Assembly: GCA_015229115.1 (NCBI GenBank)
Contig: JADGCH010000011.1
Span: forward strand, 1-52,660
Length of the DNA: 52,660 nucleotides
Direction: 5' to 3'
DNA from: Magnetococcales bacterium
GTDB lineage: Bacteria > Pseudomonadota > Magnetococcia > Magnetococcales > JADGCH01
This document shows, piece by piece, positions 17,267-26,157 of the stretch; position 1 is the stretch's first letter; each line of letters opens with the position of its first letter. The position numbers and the translations under genes were made by a program. Below the pieces are notes generated by a model, which did not search any database, had not been told where the DNA came from, and saw only the letters and a list, made by a program, of their open reading frames with translations.

Positions 17267-18679
17267 GTGGTTGTTCAATGTGATAAATGTGGCAGCCGCT
17301 TTGATGTTGCCGCCTCTCTTTTGGGAACAACAGGGCGCAAGCTGAAGTGTTCACGCTGCAAGCAGGTTTTTTTTCAACCGCCAGTAGCCGATGAGCCAGA
17401 AGCTGAGCTGGAACCTCAACTGAAAGAGGATCCGGACTTTGGTGACGTTGACATCGGCACATCGGAACAGGAACCGGATCTTGAACAGCGGTCAGAACCC
17501 GATTTTAATGGAGATGATTTTGATATCTCGGAATCCGATCTGGAACAACAGCTAGCAGAGGAGTCGGGAGAAGAACCGGAATCCGATGATGATCTTGCCT
17601 CAGAGCTGCAGGATCTTGACCTGGATTCCGATGCTGGATCTGACGTAGAGGATGCGCCGGAGATAGATTCTGACGAAGAAGAGACCGATGATTTCTCCCT
17701 GGATTCACTTCTTGCCGGAACGGAAGATCAGTCCGTTGACTTCACGATCGATCCAAAGGATGGACAGGAACCTGAACCAGAAGAAAATCCCGATCTCGCT
17801 TTTGACGATATCACGCTGGATGATTTTGATCCGGACGAACTGACGGGCTTGAAGGAAGAGGAATCCGACGATCTGCTCTCTTCCAGTCGCCTTGACGAGG
17901 AAGACGATCCTCTGGCCGGTTTGGCCCTGTCCGAATCCAGCACAACGCCACAGGATGCCCAGGAGGCAAGTAACTTCTTTTCCGATAACAGCAGCGATGG
18001 AACAAAAAGTCTCATGGATACCACACCGGAACTGGCCAGCAGTGATGAGGAGGAATCGCAACAACCAGGGCGATCCTTTATACCCATGATTGAAAAAGGA
18101 CTCTGGGCTATCGTTGCTTTACTGGTTGTTGCAGGAACAGCCCTTTTGGCCTGGACCCAAAAGGATTGGGTCGAATATAAACTCTATGACATGCAAAATC
18201 CAATTCGGCTGGAAACGGTTTCCAGTCGTTGGCGGGCCTCCCTGTCCGGCGGCAAGATTCTGGTGGTAGAGGGTAAAATCAACAACACCACCAGCACTTC
18301 GCACAATCCACGTATGGTCCGTGTTGCATTGCTTGATCGCAACCAGCAGGTGCTGCAGGACAACAGTGCCATCCCGGACCGTATTCTGTCCGATCAGGAT
18401 CTGTCCAGCAGCGAGAGCGGTCTGAAAGCCATGATTGCCTTGCAGCGTAACCCGCAACGCATGGAAGTCAAGAAACTCAATGCGGGTCGTGTAGCACCTT
18501 TCCAGGTGGTTTTTCTCAATCCGCCCAATGAGGCTTACAGCTACCGGGTCGATCTGGAAGAGGTCAGTGCTACGCCATCGAAGTGGTCGACGACATCGAA
18601 GCCTGCCAGCGGTGCCGTGGGACTGGTCACCAATCCTGCCTCCGTCAAGGAGGAACAGCAGCCGAAGAAAGGCGACTGA
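17267..18679 (+). CDS. Zinc-ribbon (MJ0042-type) membrane protein with acidic linker and DUF3426-like domain
   Basis: A 470-residue protein from a GTG start. Residues 1-32 form an MJ0042-like zinc ribbon: CDKCGSRFDVAAS and LKCSRCKQVF, with C5, C8, C28 and C31. Residues about 45-265 are very acidic and low in complexity (repeated DD, EE, EPE and DLEQQL). A single membrane helix lies at about 278-298 (LWAIVALLVVAGTALLAW), followed by a C-terminal DUF3426-like domain with NPIRLETVSSRW. The zinc ribbon is cytoplasmic if the topology is N-in. The role is unknown; such proteins are common in proteobacteria. The last 35 bases overlap convergent larB. Confidence 0.87.
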   Translation: MVVQCDKCGSRFDVAASLLGTTGRKLKCSRCKQVFFQPPVADEPEAELEPQLKEDPDFGDVDIGTSEQEPDLEQRSEPDFNGDDFDISESDLEQQLAEESGEEPESDDDLASELQDLDLDSDAGSDVEDAPEIDSDEEETDDFSLDSLLAGTEDQSVDFTIDPKDGQEPEPEENPDLAFDDITLDDFDPDELTGLKEEESDDLLSSSRLDEEDDPLAGLALSESSTTPQDAQEASNFFSDNSSDGTKSLMDTTPELASSDEEESQQPGRSFIPMIEKGLWAIVALLVVAGTALLAWTQKDWVEYKLYDMQNPIRLETVSSRWRASLSGGKILVVEGKINNTTSTSHNPRMVRVALLDRNQQVLQDNSAIPDRILSDQDLSSSESGLKAMIALQRNPQRMEVKKLNAGRVAPFQVVFLNPPNEAYSYRVDLEEVSATPSKWSTTSKPASGAVGLVTNPASVKEEQQPKKGD

Positions 18680-19436
18680 TCAGGCCAGCTGTATAGCCAG
18701 CGCTGAAACCGTTATCGATATTGACCACGCTGACATTGGCCGAGCAGCTGTTGAGCATGCCGAGCAGCGCGGTCATTCCCTTCAGGGCCGATCCATAGCC
18801 TGTAGAAGTGGGTACGGCGATGACAGGTTTGTTCACCAGTCCGCCGACGACAGAGGGTAAAGCTCCTTCCATACCCGCCACCACGACGAAGACCGTGGCG
18901 CGATAGAGCAGATCGGTTGCCAGCAGGCGATGTAGTCCGGCAACACCGGCGTCGTAGTGGGTCTCGACCTTGGCTCCCAGCAGTTCGGCCGTCAGGGCGG
19001 CCTCTTCGGCTACCGGAATATCACTTGTTCCAGCACAGAAAACAGCGACCAGTCCGTGTGGGTTCTTCTGGTCAGGATCGCGCTGAAACAAGCATCGGCC
19101 GCGCGATTGCAAACCTGGAAAGCGTTTCTGCAGCTGCTTGCGCCGTTTGGAGGAGACACGGGTCACCAGCAGGGGACCTCTTTGCGACGCCGGGCGCTCC
19201 AGGATCGTGGCAACGATCTGCATCAGATGGTCTGTTTTTTTGCCTTCAGCCAGGATCACTTCAGGAAAACCGTGGCGCAAAGCACGGTGGTTGTCCAGAC
19301 GTGCAATGATGGTACCGTGGGGGGAGCAGACTGGATCAACCGGCCATCGCTGCAACTGCGTCAGTGCTTCCGTGATGGAGATTTGCTGGCCGGCAACCTG
19401 TTGCAGCAGCTCCTGCAACCACGACACCGATGCCAT
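18645..19436 (-). CDS. larB: Nickel-pincer cofactor biosynthesis protein LarB
   Basis: A 263-residue protein with the PurE-like fold of LarB. The C-terminal half contains AVFCAGTSDIPVAEEAALTA, ETHYDAGVAGLHRLL, VVAGMEGALPSVVGGLV and AVPTSTGYG, all close to the family consensus. LarB carboxylates and hydrolyses nicotinic acid adenine dinucleotide as the first step of the nickel-pincer nucleotide cofactor of lactate racemase-like enzymes. I start at ATG 19436 (MASVSWLQEL), which overlaps the thiL stop by one base. No larC, larE or larA lies in the window. The 3' end overlaps the zinc-ribbon gene. Confidence 0.9.
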   Translation of the reverse strand: MASVSWLQELLQQVAGQQISITEALTQLQRWPVDPVCSPHGTIIARLDNHRALRHGFPEVILAEGKKTDHLMQIVATILERPASQRGPLLVTRVSSKRRKQLQKRFPGLQSRGRCLFQRDPDQKNPHGLVAVFCAGTSDIPVAEEAALTAELLGAKVETHYDAGVAGLHRLLATDLLYRATVFVVVAGMEGALPSVVGGLVNKPVIAVPTSTGYGSALKGMTALLGMLNSCSANVSVVNIDNGFSAGYTAGLISRLSSAAVPP

Positions 19437-20458
19437 TAAAAATGGGTCCACCCTGTGTGAGACAGGGGTTCAATAACCTGCCCAGCGCGGCAGAAGGTGA
19501 TGCCTGAATCGCGAACCAGCGTGCCAATCTCACAGACAGCCACCTGGCAACGCTGAGCAGCCTGCTGGATCAGCTCCAGGGCTCCCGGGGATGCGCTCAA
19601 CAGCAGTTCGTAGTCTTCACCACCACCGAACAACAGCGGCTCTAGTGCCGCGCCATCGCGCTGATAGAGTCGTCTAGCCGCCGATGACAGGGGAATATGG
19701 TCGACATGCAGCTGGGCTCCCAGTTGGGACTGACGGCAGAGATGTCCCAGATCGGCAATCAGCCCATCGGATAGGTCGATGGCTGCATGCAGCAGGGCAC
19801 TGTCCTGCAACATCTGCGACAGCTCCAGGCGTGGTTCCGGCAGATCATGGCGTCTGGTGAGGTAATCGAGATCGGTTGGATCGTGCGGCGGAGCGATCTG
19901 TCCAAGACGGCAGGCCAGACCAAGGGCCGAATCACCGATGGTACCGGAGACCAGCAAACGATCACCTACCTGTCCAGTTGATCGCAGGATGGCGCGCTGC
20001 TGTCCGGCCAGACCGAGCAGGGTCACCGTGATGGTGATAGACCCCGTCTGGCTGGCAACCGTATCGCCACCGACCAGGGACAGGTGATAGTGACGGCTAT
20101 CTTCAGCCAGTCCATCGGCAAATTGCCGCGCCCATGCCAGTGGAGTGGTGGCTGGCAAGGCCAGGGAGAGCAGGTACCAGTGGGGCACACCTCCCATGGC
20201 AGCCATGTCCGACAGGTTGACACGCAACGCCTTGCGCGCCAGCAGCGCCGGATCGATATCGCTGCCAAAGTGGATCCCTTCGACCATGGTGTCAACCGTG
20301 GTCAGCAACTGCTGGGTGCGTGGGATGGTCAGAACAGCCGCATCATCACCGATGTGACAATCGAACTCTCCTGGTTGCGGTCCCCATTGCAAAGGCAGAA
20401 ACAGTTCACGAATCAGGGCAAATTCCCCCAGGGACGCGATGGTGTTCGACATAGTCAT
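19436..20458 (-). CDS. thiL: Thiamine-monophosphate kinase
   Basis: A 340-residue AIR-synthase-fold kinase that converts thiamine monophosphate to thiamine pyrophosphate. Family motifs are GEFALIREL, IGDDAAVL, TTVDTMVEGIHF, NLSDMAAMGG and SLVGGDTV. The C-terminal AIDLSDGLIADLGHLC and GGEDYELL are also present. The ATG at 20458 overlaps the nusB stop (ATGA); an in-frame ATG two codons later is the alternative. It follows ribH-nusB as in many proteobacteria. Confidence 0.97.
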   Translation of the reverse strand: MTMSNTIASLGEFALIRELFLPLQWGPQPGEFDCHIGDDAAVLTIPRTQQLLTTVDTMVEGIHFGSDIDPALLARKALRVNLSDMAAMGGVPHWYLLSLALPATTPLAWARQFADGLAEDSRHYHLSLVGGDTVASQTGSITITVTLLGLAGQQRAILRSTGQVGDRLLVSGTIGDSALGLACRLGQIAPPHDPTDLDYLTRRHDLPEPRLELSQMLQDSALLHAAIDLSDGLIADLGHLCRQSQLGAQLHVDHIPLSSAARRLYQRDGAALEPLLFGGGEDYELLLSASPGALELIQQAAQRCQVAVCEIGTLVRDSGITFCRAGQVIEPLSHTGWTHF

Positions 20459-20940
20459 CCAGCCATGATTTTGGGTGCGTTGTCGGATGTTGCGGCCATA
20501 TTCTGTCGCACCTGCAGCGCTACCTGTTCCAGTACACCATTGATGATGCGGTTGGAGTCAGCACCGCCGAAGCGTTTGCACAGCTCGATGGCTTCGTCGA
20601 TAATGATCTGGGCCGGTAAGTCGATTTCGAACAGCAATTCGTAGCTTCCCAGCCTCAGGATGGTACGGTCAACGATCGAAAGGCGTTCTGGCGACCAGTT
20701 GTGCAGCAACGCGGCAATCATCGGGTCAATGTCGTGTTGATGCTGCACCACACCGTCCGCAATCTGTTGCAGATAGGCCCGATCAACTGGTTCATCACGG
20801 CTGGTTGTTTCCTGAATCAATTCAACAACCTGTGATACAGCCTGCTCAATCGTTTCACCAGCAATGGCATGACGATAGAGCGCCTGTACCGCCAGCTCTC
20901 GTGCCCGACGTCTTTTGCCCCGTATGGAAGTCTGCATCAT
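20455..20940 (-). CDS. nusB: Transcription antitermination factor NusB
   Basis: A 161-residue all-alpha RNA-binding protein. The start [20 protein letters not shown] and the C-terminal [11 protein letters not shown]...[15 protein letters not shown]...INGVLEQVA match the family. With NusE (S10) it binds boxA RNA in rRNA antitermination complexes. It overlaps ribH and thiL by four bases each, the usual ribH-nusB-thiL order. Confidence 0.97.
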   Translation of the reverse strand: MMQTSIRGKRRRARELAVQALYRHAIAGETIEQAVSQVVELIQETTSRDEPVDRAYLQQIADGVVQHQHDIDPMIAALLHNWSPERLSIVDRTILRLGSYELLFEIDLPAQIIIDEAIELCKRFGGADSNRIINGVLEQVALQVRQNMAATSDNAPKIMAG

Positions 20941-21410
20941 ATCTTCTTCAATAGATTGACCATCTCAATGACCGATTGGGCTCCATCCCATCCCTTGTTG
21001 CCAGCCTTGGAACCAGAACGTTCGATGGCTTGTTCCAGACTATCCGTGGTCAGCACCCCGAATCCGATCGGTATGCCGGACTCCAGGGCAATGGTAGCGA
21101 TACCTTTGGAGACCTCAGCCGCGACATAATCGAAGTGGGGTGTCGAACCACGGATCACGGCACCCAGACAGATAATGCCGGAAAACTCTCCCCCCTCAGC
21201 TGCTTTTTTTGCCGCCATCGGGATTTCAAAGGCTCCCGGCACCTTAATGATGACCAACTCACCACGATTGGCGCCGCTGCGAATCAGGCAATCGAGCGCT
21301 CCTTCCAGCAGTCGGTCGGTGATAAAACTGTTGAAACGGGAGACAATCAGGGCAAAACGACCATCCGATGCATCAAGAAAGCCTTCCAGGACCATGATAT
21401 CTTCTTTCAT
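20937..21410 (-). CDS. ribH: 6,7-dimethyl-8-ribityllumazine synthase
   Basis: A 157-residue protein that condenses the RibA-branch aminouracil product with the RibB four-carbon product to form ribityllumazine. Motifs are [51 protein letters not shown] and FGVLTTDS. It overlaps ribBA and nusB by four bases each. Its two substrates are made by the RibBA and RibD proteins encoded just upstream. Confidence 0.97.
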   Translation of the reverse strand: MKEDIMVLEGFLDASDGRFALIVSRFNSFITDRLLEGALDCLIRSGANRGELVIIKVPGAFEIPMAAKKAAEGGEFSGIICLGAVIRGSTPHFDYVAAEVSKGIATIALESGIPIGFGVLTTDSLEQAIERSGSKAGNKGWDGAQSVIEMVNLLKKI

Positions 21411-22645
21411 TCCGTCTCTCCGTCTGCCAGGGATTGTTGCAGTAAATGGCCAAGTTTCTCTCTTTTTGCCGATAGATAACGTCTGTTATCGGCCTTGGCT
21501 GGTACTTCGATGGCCACCCGCTCGACCACTTCCATGCCATATCCTTCTAAACCAATAATTTTACGCGGATTATTGGTGAGAAGACGCAGACGGGTTACAC
21601 CAATATCGCGCAGAATCTGGGCACCGATACCATAATCGCGCAAATCGGCAGAAAAGCCAAGTTGTTGATTGGCCTCCACCGTATCCAACCCTTGATCTTG
21701 CAGATTGTAGGCGTGCATCTTGTTGACCAGGCCGATACCACGGCCTTCCTGGCGTAGATAGAGCAGCACGCCCGTTCCTTCGGCACCAATCTGTTCCATG
21801 GCAGACTGAAGTTGTGGGCCGCAATCACATCTCAGGCTGCCGAACAAATCGCCCGTCAAACATTCAGAATGGACCCGTACCAGTACCGGTTGATGGTCGT
21901 CGATGTTGCCCTTGACAAGGGCAACATGCTGGAAGTCATCGACGTCGTTGGTATAGACAATCAGTTGCCATTCACCACCGTAATTACTGGGCAAACGGGT
22001 CTCCACCTTGCGATGTACCATGCGTTCGTTAGCAATGCGGTAGGAGATCAGATCAGCAATGGTGGCGATCTTGAGTTGATGGGTATGGGCAAATTCAATC
22101 AGGTCATTAACCCGCGCCATGGTGCCGTCGTCCTTGAGGATTTCGCAAATGACAGCAGCTGGTTTGCGGCCTGCCAGACGGGCCAGATCGACCGATGCTT
22201 CGGTATGACCAGCACGTACCAGCACCCCCCCATCACGAGCCACCAACGGAAAAATGTGGCCGGGGCGTGCCAGATCGCACGGGGTGGTCTGCTCATCCAT
22301 GGCGACCTGGATGGTACGGGCTCGGTCGGGTGCCGAGATACCGGTTGTGACACCGCTCTTGGCCTCGATTGAGACGGTAAAAGCGGTTCTGAAGCGGGCG
22401 TTGTTATCGGCTACCATCAACGGCAATTGCAGGGTACGGGCCCGTTCAGAGGTCAGGGTCAGACAGATCAGGCCCCGGCCGTGCTTGGCCATGAAATTGA
22501 CCGTAGCTGCTGTGCAGGCATCCGCCGCCACGACCAGATCGCCCTCATTCTCACGCTCCTTGTCGTCCACCAGGATCACGATACGACCGTTACGGATATC
22601 CTCCACCACTTCTTCGATGGAATTAAAAGATTGTGGATCTGTCAT
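21407..22645 (-). CDS. ribBA: Bifunctional 3,4-dihydroxy-2-butanone-4-phosphate synthase / GTP cyclohydrolase II
   Basis: A 412-residue fusion. The N-terminal half (about 1-205) is RibB, with [29 protein letters not shown] and [14 protein letters not shown]...GHTEASVDL. The C-terminal half is RibA, with [20 protein letters not shown] (zinc-binding cysteines), [11 protein letters not shown] and LLTNNPRK. It opens both branches of riboflavin synthesis. In some fusions the RibA half is inactive; here the zinc cysteines and the GRGIGL motif are intact. It overlaps ribE and ribH by four bases each. Confidence 0.97.
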   Translation of the reverse strand: MTDPQSFNSIEEVVEDIRNGRIVILVDDKERENEGDLVVAADACTAATVNFMAKHGRGLICLTLTSERARTLQLPLMVADNNARFRTAFTVSIEAKSGVTTGISAPDRARTIQVAMDEQTTPCDLARPGHIFPLVARDGGVLVRAGHTEASVDLARLAGRKPAAVICEILKDDGTMARVNDLIEFAHTHQLKIATIADLISYRIANERMVHRKVETRLPSNYGGEWQLIVYTNDVDDFQHVALVKGNIDDHQPVLVRVHSECLTGDLFGSLRCDCGPQLQSAMEQIGAEGTGVLLYLRQEGRGIGLVNKMHAYNLQDQGLDTVEANQQLGFSADLRDYGIGAQILRDIGVTRLRLLTNNPRKIIGLEGYGMEVVERVAIEVPAKADNRRYLSAKREKLGHLLQQSLADGETE

Positions 22646-23310
22646 CGAATGATTCCCTGCTCCAGCAGATAGTTGCGATCAATGGTGGTAGGACTAACGC
22701 GGCATGGCGCACGATGGGACAACAGCCGTTCGACGTAACGTCCCAGCAGATCGGTTTCGACATTGACCAGCTGACCAGCGGTCAGTGTCGATAGCGTGGT
22801 ACGTTGCTGCGTATGGGGAATGATCCGGACCGAGAACCGGGTCATCTCAGCGTGATCGTCCAGATCGTTGATGGTCAGGCTGACGCCATCCACAGCAATC
22901 GACCCTTTGGCGATCAGGTAACGTCCCACAACGGCAGCTACCTGAATCCAGATGTTGATGGAACGACCCTGGCTGATAACCTGTTCCACCGTACCGATGC
23001 CGTCCACGTGTCCCTGGACCCAATGACCATCCAGTCGGTCACCCAGCACCATGGCCTGTTCCAGATTGACCGTCGCCCCAACACTCATGCGGGCTAGCGT
23101 AGTGCGAGCAACTGTTTCAGCAGAAAGGTCAACCTGGAAACGGTTGCTACTTTTGGCTGTTACCGTCAGGCAGACACCATTGACGGCGATTGAGGCACCC
23201 AGGGCCACCCGATCGAGATTCAAGGAGCTGGCCACTGCCATATGCCAATCGGTCGCAGTTCGTGTCAGGGTATGAACGGTACCGGTTGTAGCGATCAGGC
23301 CGGTAAACAT
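22642..23310 (-). CDS. ribE: Riboflavin synthase, alpha chain
   Basis: A 222-residue protein with two lumazine-binding repeats: the first starts [13 protein letters not shown] and holds GASIAVNGVCLTV, the second starts near GHWVQGHVDGIGTV and holds GSIAVDGVSLTIND. It dismutates two ribityllumazine molecules to riboflavin. It starts inside the last 16 bases of ribD and ends overlapping ribBA. The C-terminal tail after VERLL is about 20 residues longer than a minimal enzyme. Confidence 0.96.
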   Translation of the reverse strand: MFTGLIATTGTVHTLTRTATDWHMAVASSLNLDRVALGASIAVNGVCLTVTAKSSNRFQVDLSAETVARTTLARMSVGATVNLEQAMVLGDRLDGHWVQGHVDGIGTVEQVISQGRSINIWIQVAAVVGRYLIAKGSIAVDGVSLTINDLDDHAEMTRFSVRIIPHTQQRTTLSTLTAGQLVNVETDLLGRYVERLLSHRAPCRVSPTTIDRNYLLEQGIIR

Positions 23311-24434
23311 GGTGCCTCTGCGACGGGATAGCGCACCGATCCAGTGACCAGCAGATCACCACCAACCCACCGGCTGGTGACGGCATCGATCCAGGGTGTC
23401 TGGCTGAGCTGCGATACACCCGTTGCCAATAACCCGGCAGCCTCCTGGCCGCCGATCAAGCGTGGGGCCAGAAACAGGGCGATACGGTCGACCAGACGCT
23501 GTGCCAGCATGGCTGCACTCAGACGATAGCCCGTTTCACAGAGCAGGCTGGTGATTCCAGCCGTCCCCAGTTGAGACAACAGATCGACCAGATCCACCTG
23601 TCCGTTGACCGTGGTGCGACACGACAGCAGGCGTGATCCCGGAGCAGTCAGTTGCTGCTGCAATAGAGGCCAGCGGTCGATGTTCGCCTGGTCACTGACT
23701 GCCAGCCACAGCGGCGCTGTGGTCGAGCTGGAGAGGATGGCGGCATGGTCAGGCATCCGCAGCCTTGAATCGACCACCAGCCGTATCGGGTCACGTCCTC
23801 GTGGCCAACGGCAATTGAGTCGTGGGTCGTCGTGGCATACCGTACCGATTCCGGTCATGACCATGTCGTGTTGATCACGCATCCGGTGTCCCCATTGTCG
23901 TGCTTCCGGGCTGGTGATCCACTGGCTCTCGCCAGAATGGGTGGCCATCTTGCCATCCAGCGACAGGGCTGACTTGAGAGTCACCAGAGGACGACCCTGC
24001 GTGATCCATGTGGTGAACGGGGCGTTAAGGGCTTCGGCTTCCGACTGGCACAGGCCAACGCTGACCTCAATTCCTGCGGCACGCAAGGCCGCCACGCCCT
24101 GACCGGCGACTTTCGGATTAGGATCGATCATGGCCACATGCACCTGCGCGACTCGGGCAGCAATCAAGGCTGACACGCAGGGCGGTGTACGACCGTAGTG
24201 GACGCAGGGTTCCAGGGTGACGTAGACGGAGCTGCCACAGGCCCGTTCTCCGGCGCGACGCAAGGCCTCTATTTCGGCATGGGGCTCACCGGCGCGGTGA
24301 TGAAAACCATGACCGATGACTGTACCCTGCTGGACTATGACACATCCCACCACCGGGTTGGGGTGTACCCGCCCGATGGCTCGCGCTGCCAGTCGCAGCG
24401 CGTGGCGCATGTGATCGCGGTCGTCATGAGGCAT
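23295..24434 (-). CDS. ribD: Bifunctional diaminohydroxyphosphoribosylaminopyrimidine deaminase / reductase
   Basis: A 379-residue fusion. The deaminase half has [10 protein letters not shown], the zinc histidine in PHAEIEAL (H52, E54) and [14 protein letters not shown] (C77, C86). The reductase half follows from about residue 150 with [15 protein letters not shown] and, near the end, [13 protein letters not shown] place the start at ATG 24434; the frame stays open into glyA but without similarity. It overlaps the glyA stop by 11 bases. nrdR, often found between glyA and ribD, is absent. Confidence 0.96.
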   Translation of the reverse strand: MPHDDRDHMRHALRLAARAIGRVHPNPVVGCVIVQQGTVIGHGFHHRAGEPHAEIEALRRAGERACGSSVYVTLEPCVHYGRTPPCVSALIAARVAQVHVAMIDPNPKVAGQGVAALRAAGIEVSVGLCQSEAEALNAPFTTWITQGRPLVTLKSALSLDGKMATHSGESQWITSPEARQWGHRMRDQHDMVMTGIGTVCHDDPRLNCRWPRGRDPIRLVVDSRLRMPDHAAILSSSTTAPLWLAVSDQANIDRWPLLQQQLTAPGSRLLSCRTTVNGQVDLVDLLSQLGTAGITSLLCETGYRLSAAMLAQRLVDRIALFLAPRLIGGQEAAGLLATGVSQLSQTPWIDAVTSRWVGGDLLVTGSVRYPVAEAPCLPA

Positions 24435-25686
24435 AGATGGGAAATCTGTGGCAGAGATCGGTGACCTGATGGCGGATGGAAGATTCCAGCTCAGCGCTAC
24501 GGCCCTGCGAAAGGGCATCAATCAACTCGATGATCATGGCCCCCACCTGACGAAACTCGACCTCGCCGAACCCGCGTGTGGTGGCCGCCGGGGTTCCCAA
24601 CCGGATGCCGGAAGTGATGAATGGACTGCGCGGATCACCGGGAATGGCATTTTTGTTACAGGTGAGACCGGCCCGTTCCAGGGCTTCTTCGGTTTCCTTG
24701 CCGGTAATGTTGCGCGAAGTCAGATCGACCAGCATCAGATGGGTATCGGTGCCACCGGATACGATACGCAATCCACCCGCTACCAGGGTCTCCGCCAGCA
24801 CCTGGGCGTTACGACGCACTTGACGGCTATAGAGACGAAACTCGGGCGAGAGTGCTTCCTGGAAAGCAACGGCCTTGGCAGCAATGACGTGCATCAGCGG
24901 ACCCCCCTGAGTACCCGGGAAGATCTTGCTATTGATTTTTTTGGCAAGGTCCTCACGATTGGTCAGAATCATGCCCCCACGCGGACCTCGCAACGTCTTG
25001 TGAGTGGTAGTGGTGACGATATCGGCGTAACCAACCGGACTGGGATGCTCTCCAGCAGCGACCAAGCCAGCAAAGTGGGCCATATCCACCACCAGAGCCG
25101 CTCCAACCTGATCGCATATTTGGCGAAAACGGCTGAAGTCGATGATGCGGCTGTAGGCCGATCCTCCGGCCACGATGATTTTCGGTCGGTGGCTGTCGGC
25201 CAGTTGGGCCACCTGATCGTAATCGATCTGTTCGGTATCGCTGCGCAGACCATATTGGATCGATTGAAAAACCTGGCCCGAGAAATTGACGCTGGCACCA
25301 TGGGTCAGGTGACCACCGTGAGCCAGGGACAGGCCAAGAATGGTATCCCCCGGCTGTGCCAGCGACAGATAGGCTGCCATGTTGGCCTGCGAACCGGAGT
25401 GGGGCTGGACATTGGCAAAGGCGACGCCGAACAGTTCCTTGGCACGTTCGATGGCCAGGGTTTCAACCTGGTCGACGTGGTTGCAGCCGCCGTAATAGCG
25501 CTTGCCAGGATAGCCTTCAGCATACTTGTTGGTCAGAATACTGCCCTGGGCCTGCAGCACAGCCTGACTGACAATATTCTCCGAAGCGATCAGCTCGATC
25601 TGATGCTGCTGACGCCCCAGCTCAGCCATGATAGCGCTGTGGATGGCCGGATCAGACTGGGCAAGCTCTTTGGCGTGATGGATCAT
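24424..25686 (-). CDS. glyA: Serine hydroxymethyltransferase
   Basis: A 420-residue PLP enzyme interconverting serine and glycine with tetrahydrofolate. Motifs are [41 protein letters not shown] and [14 protein letters not shown]. The PLP lysine is K230 in [15 protein letters not shown]. It provides one-carbon units used by PanB and other folate enzymes encoded in the same run. rpiB precedes it by 20 bases. Confidence 0.98.
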   Translation of the reverse strand: MIHHAKELAQSDPAIHSAIMAELGRQQHQIELIASENIVSQAVLQAQGSILTNKYAEGYPGKRYYGGCNHVDQVETLAIERAKELFGVAFANVQPHSGSQANMAAYLSLAQPGDTILGLSLAHGGHLTHGASVNFSGQVFQSIQYGLRSDTEQIDYDQVAQLADSHRPKIIVAGGSAYSRIIDFSRFRQICDQVGAALVVDMAHFAGLVAAGEHPSPVGYADIVTTTTHKTLRGPRGGMILTNREDLAKKINSKIFPGTQGGPLMHVIAAKAVAFQEALSPEFRLYSRQVRRNAQVLAETLVAGGLRIVSGGTDTHLMLVDLTSRNITGKETEEALERAGLTCNKNAIPGDPRSPFITSGIRLGTPAATTRGFGEVEFRQVGAMIIELIDALSQGRSAELESSIRHQVTDLCHRFPIYAS

Positions 25687-25706
25687 TAAAATTCCTTAAA
25701 AGCAAA

Positions 25707-26138
25707 TCATTTGAGTTCTATGAGCTCCAGGCGACGTTGATGGCGTCCACCCTCGAAGGCTGTTGCAAGCCAGACCATCATCATGGCTTGTGCGGTTGCC
25801 GGACCGGTTGTACGTCCTCCCATGACCAGAACGTTGGCGTCGTTATGTTGCCGGGACAGACGAGCGGTAGACTCATCGTGGCACAAGGCGGCACGGATAC
25901 CGGCATGACGGTTGGCTGCGATGGACACACCAATACCGGTGCCACACAACAGAATTCCCCGATCGGCCATGCCATCCAGCAAGGCGCGGCACAACCGATG
26001 GGCATAATCGGGGTAATCGACCGACTCAGGCCCATCGGTTCCGAGGTCAATGACTTCATGGCCATGGTGTTGAAGCTGCTCCATCAGAAGCTGCTTCAAC
26101 ACGTAGCCACCATGATCGCAAGCGATCAGAATGCGCAC
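25707..26138 (-). CDS. rpiB: Ribose-5-phosphate isomerase B
   Basis: A 143-residue RpiB/LacA/LacB-family isomerase interconverting ribose 5-phosphate and ribulose 5-phosphate. The catalytic elements are ACDHGGYVLK (D8, H9) and GILLCGTGIGVSIAANR (C65). The product ribulose 5-phosphate is a RibB substrate, so its place beside the rib genes is metabolically sensible. It lies 19 bases after rpsA and 20 before glyA. Confidence 0.96.
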   Translation of the reverse strand: MRILIACDHGGYVLKQLLMEQLQHHGHEVIDLGTDGPESVDYPDYAHRLCRALLDGMADRGILLCGTGIGVSIAANRHAGIRAALCHDESTARLSRQHNDANVLVMGGRTTGPATAQAMMMVWLATAFEGGRHQRRLELIELK

Positions 26139-26157
26139 GGACGACCGAAGCGCACCA

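Noticed and set aside
24434-24521. Longer RibD start 87 bases upstream
   Set aside because: The extra residues fall inside glyA and resemble nothing in RibD; the normal family start matches the ATG at 24434.
24448-25689. 413-residue open frame antisense to glyA
   Set aside because: glyA on the other strand is a complete, strongly conserved enzyme; the antisense product has no recognisable domain and follows from codon bias.
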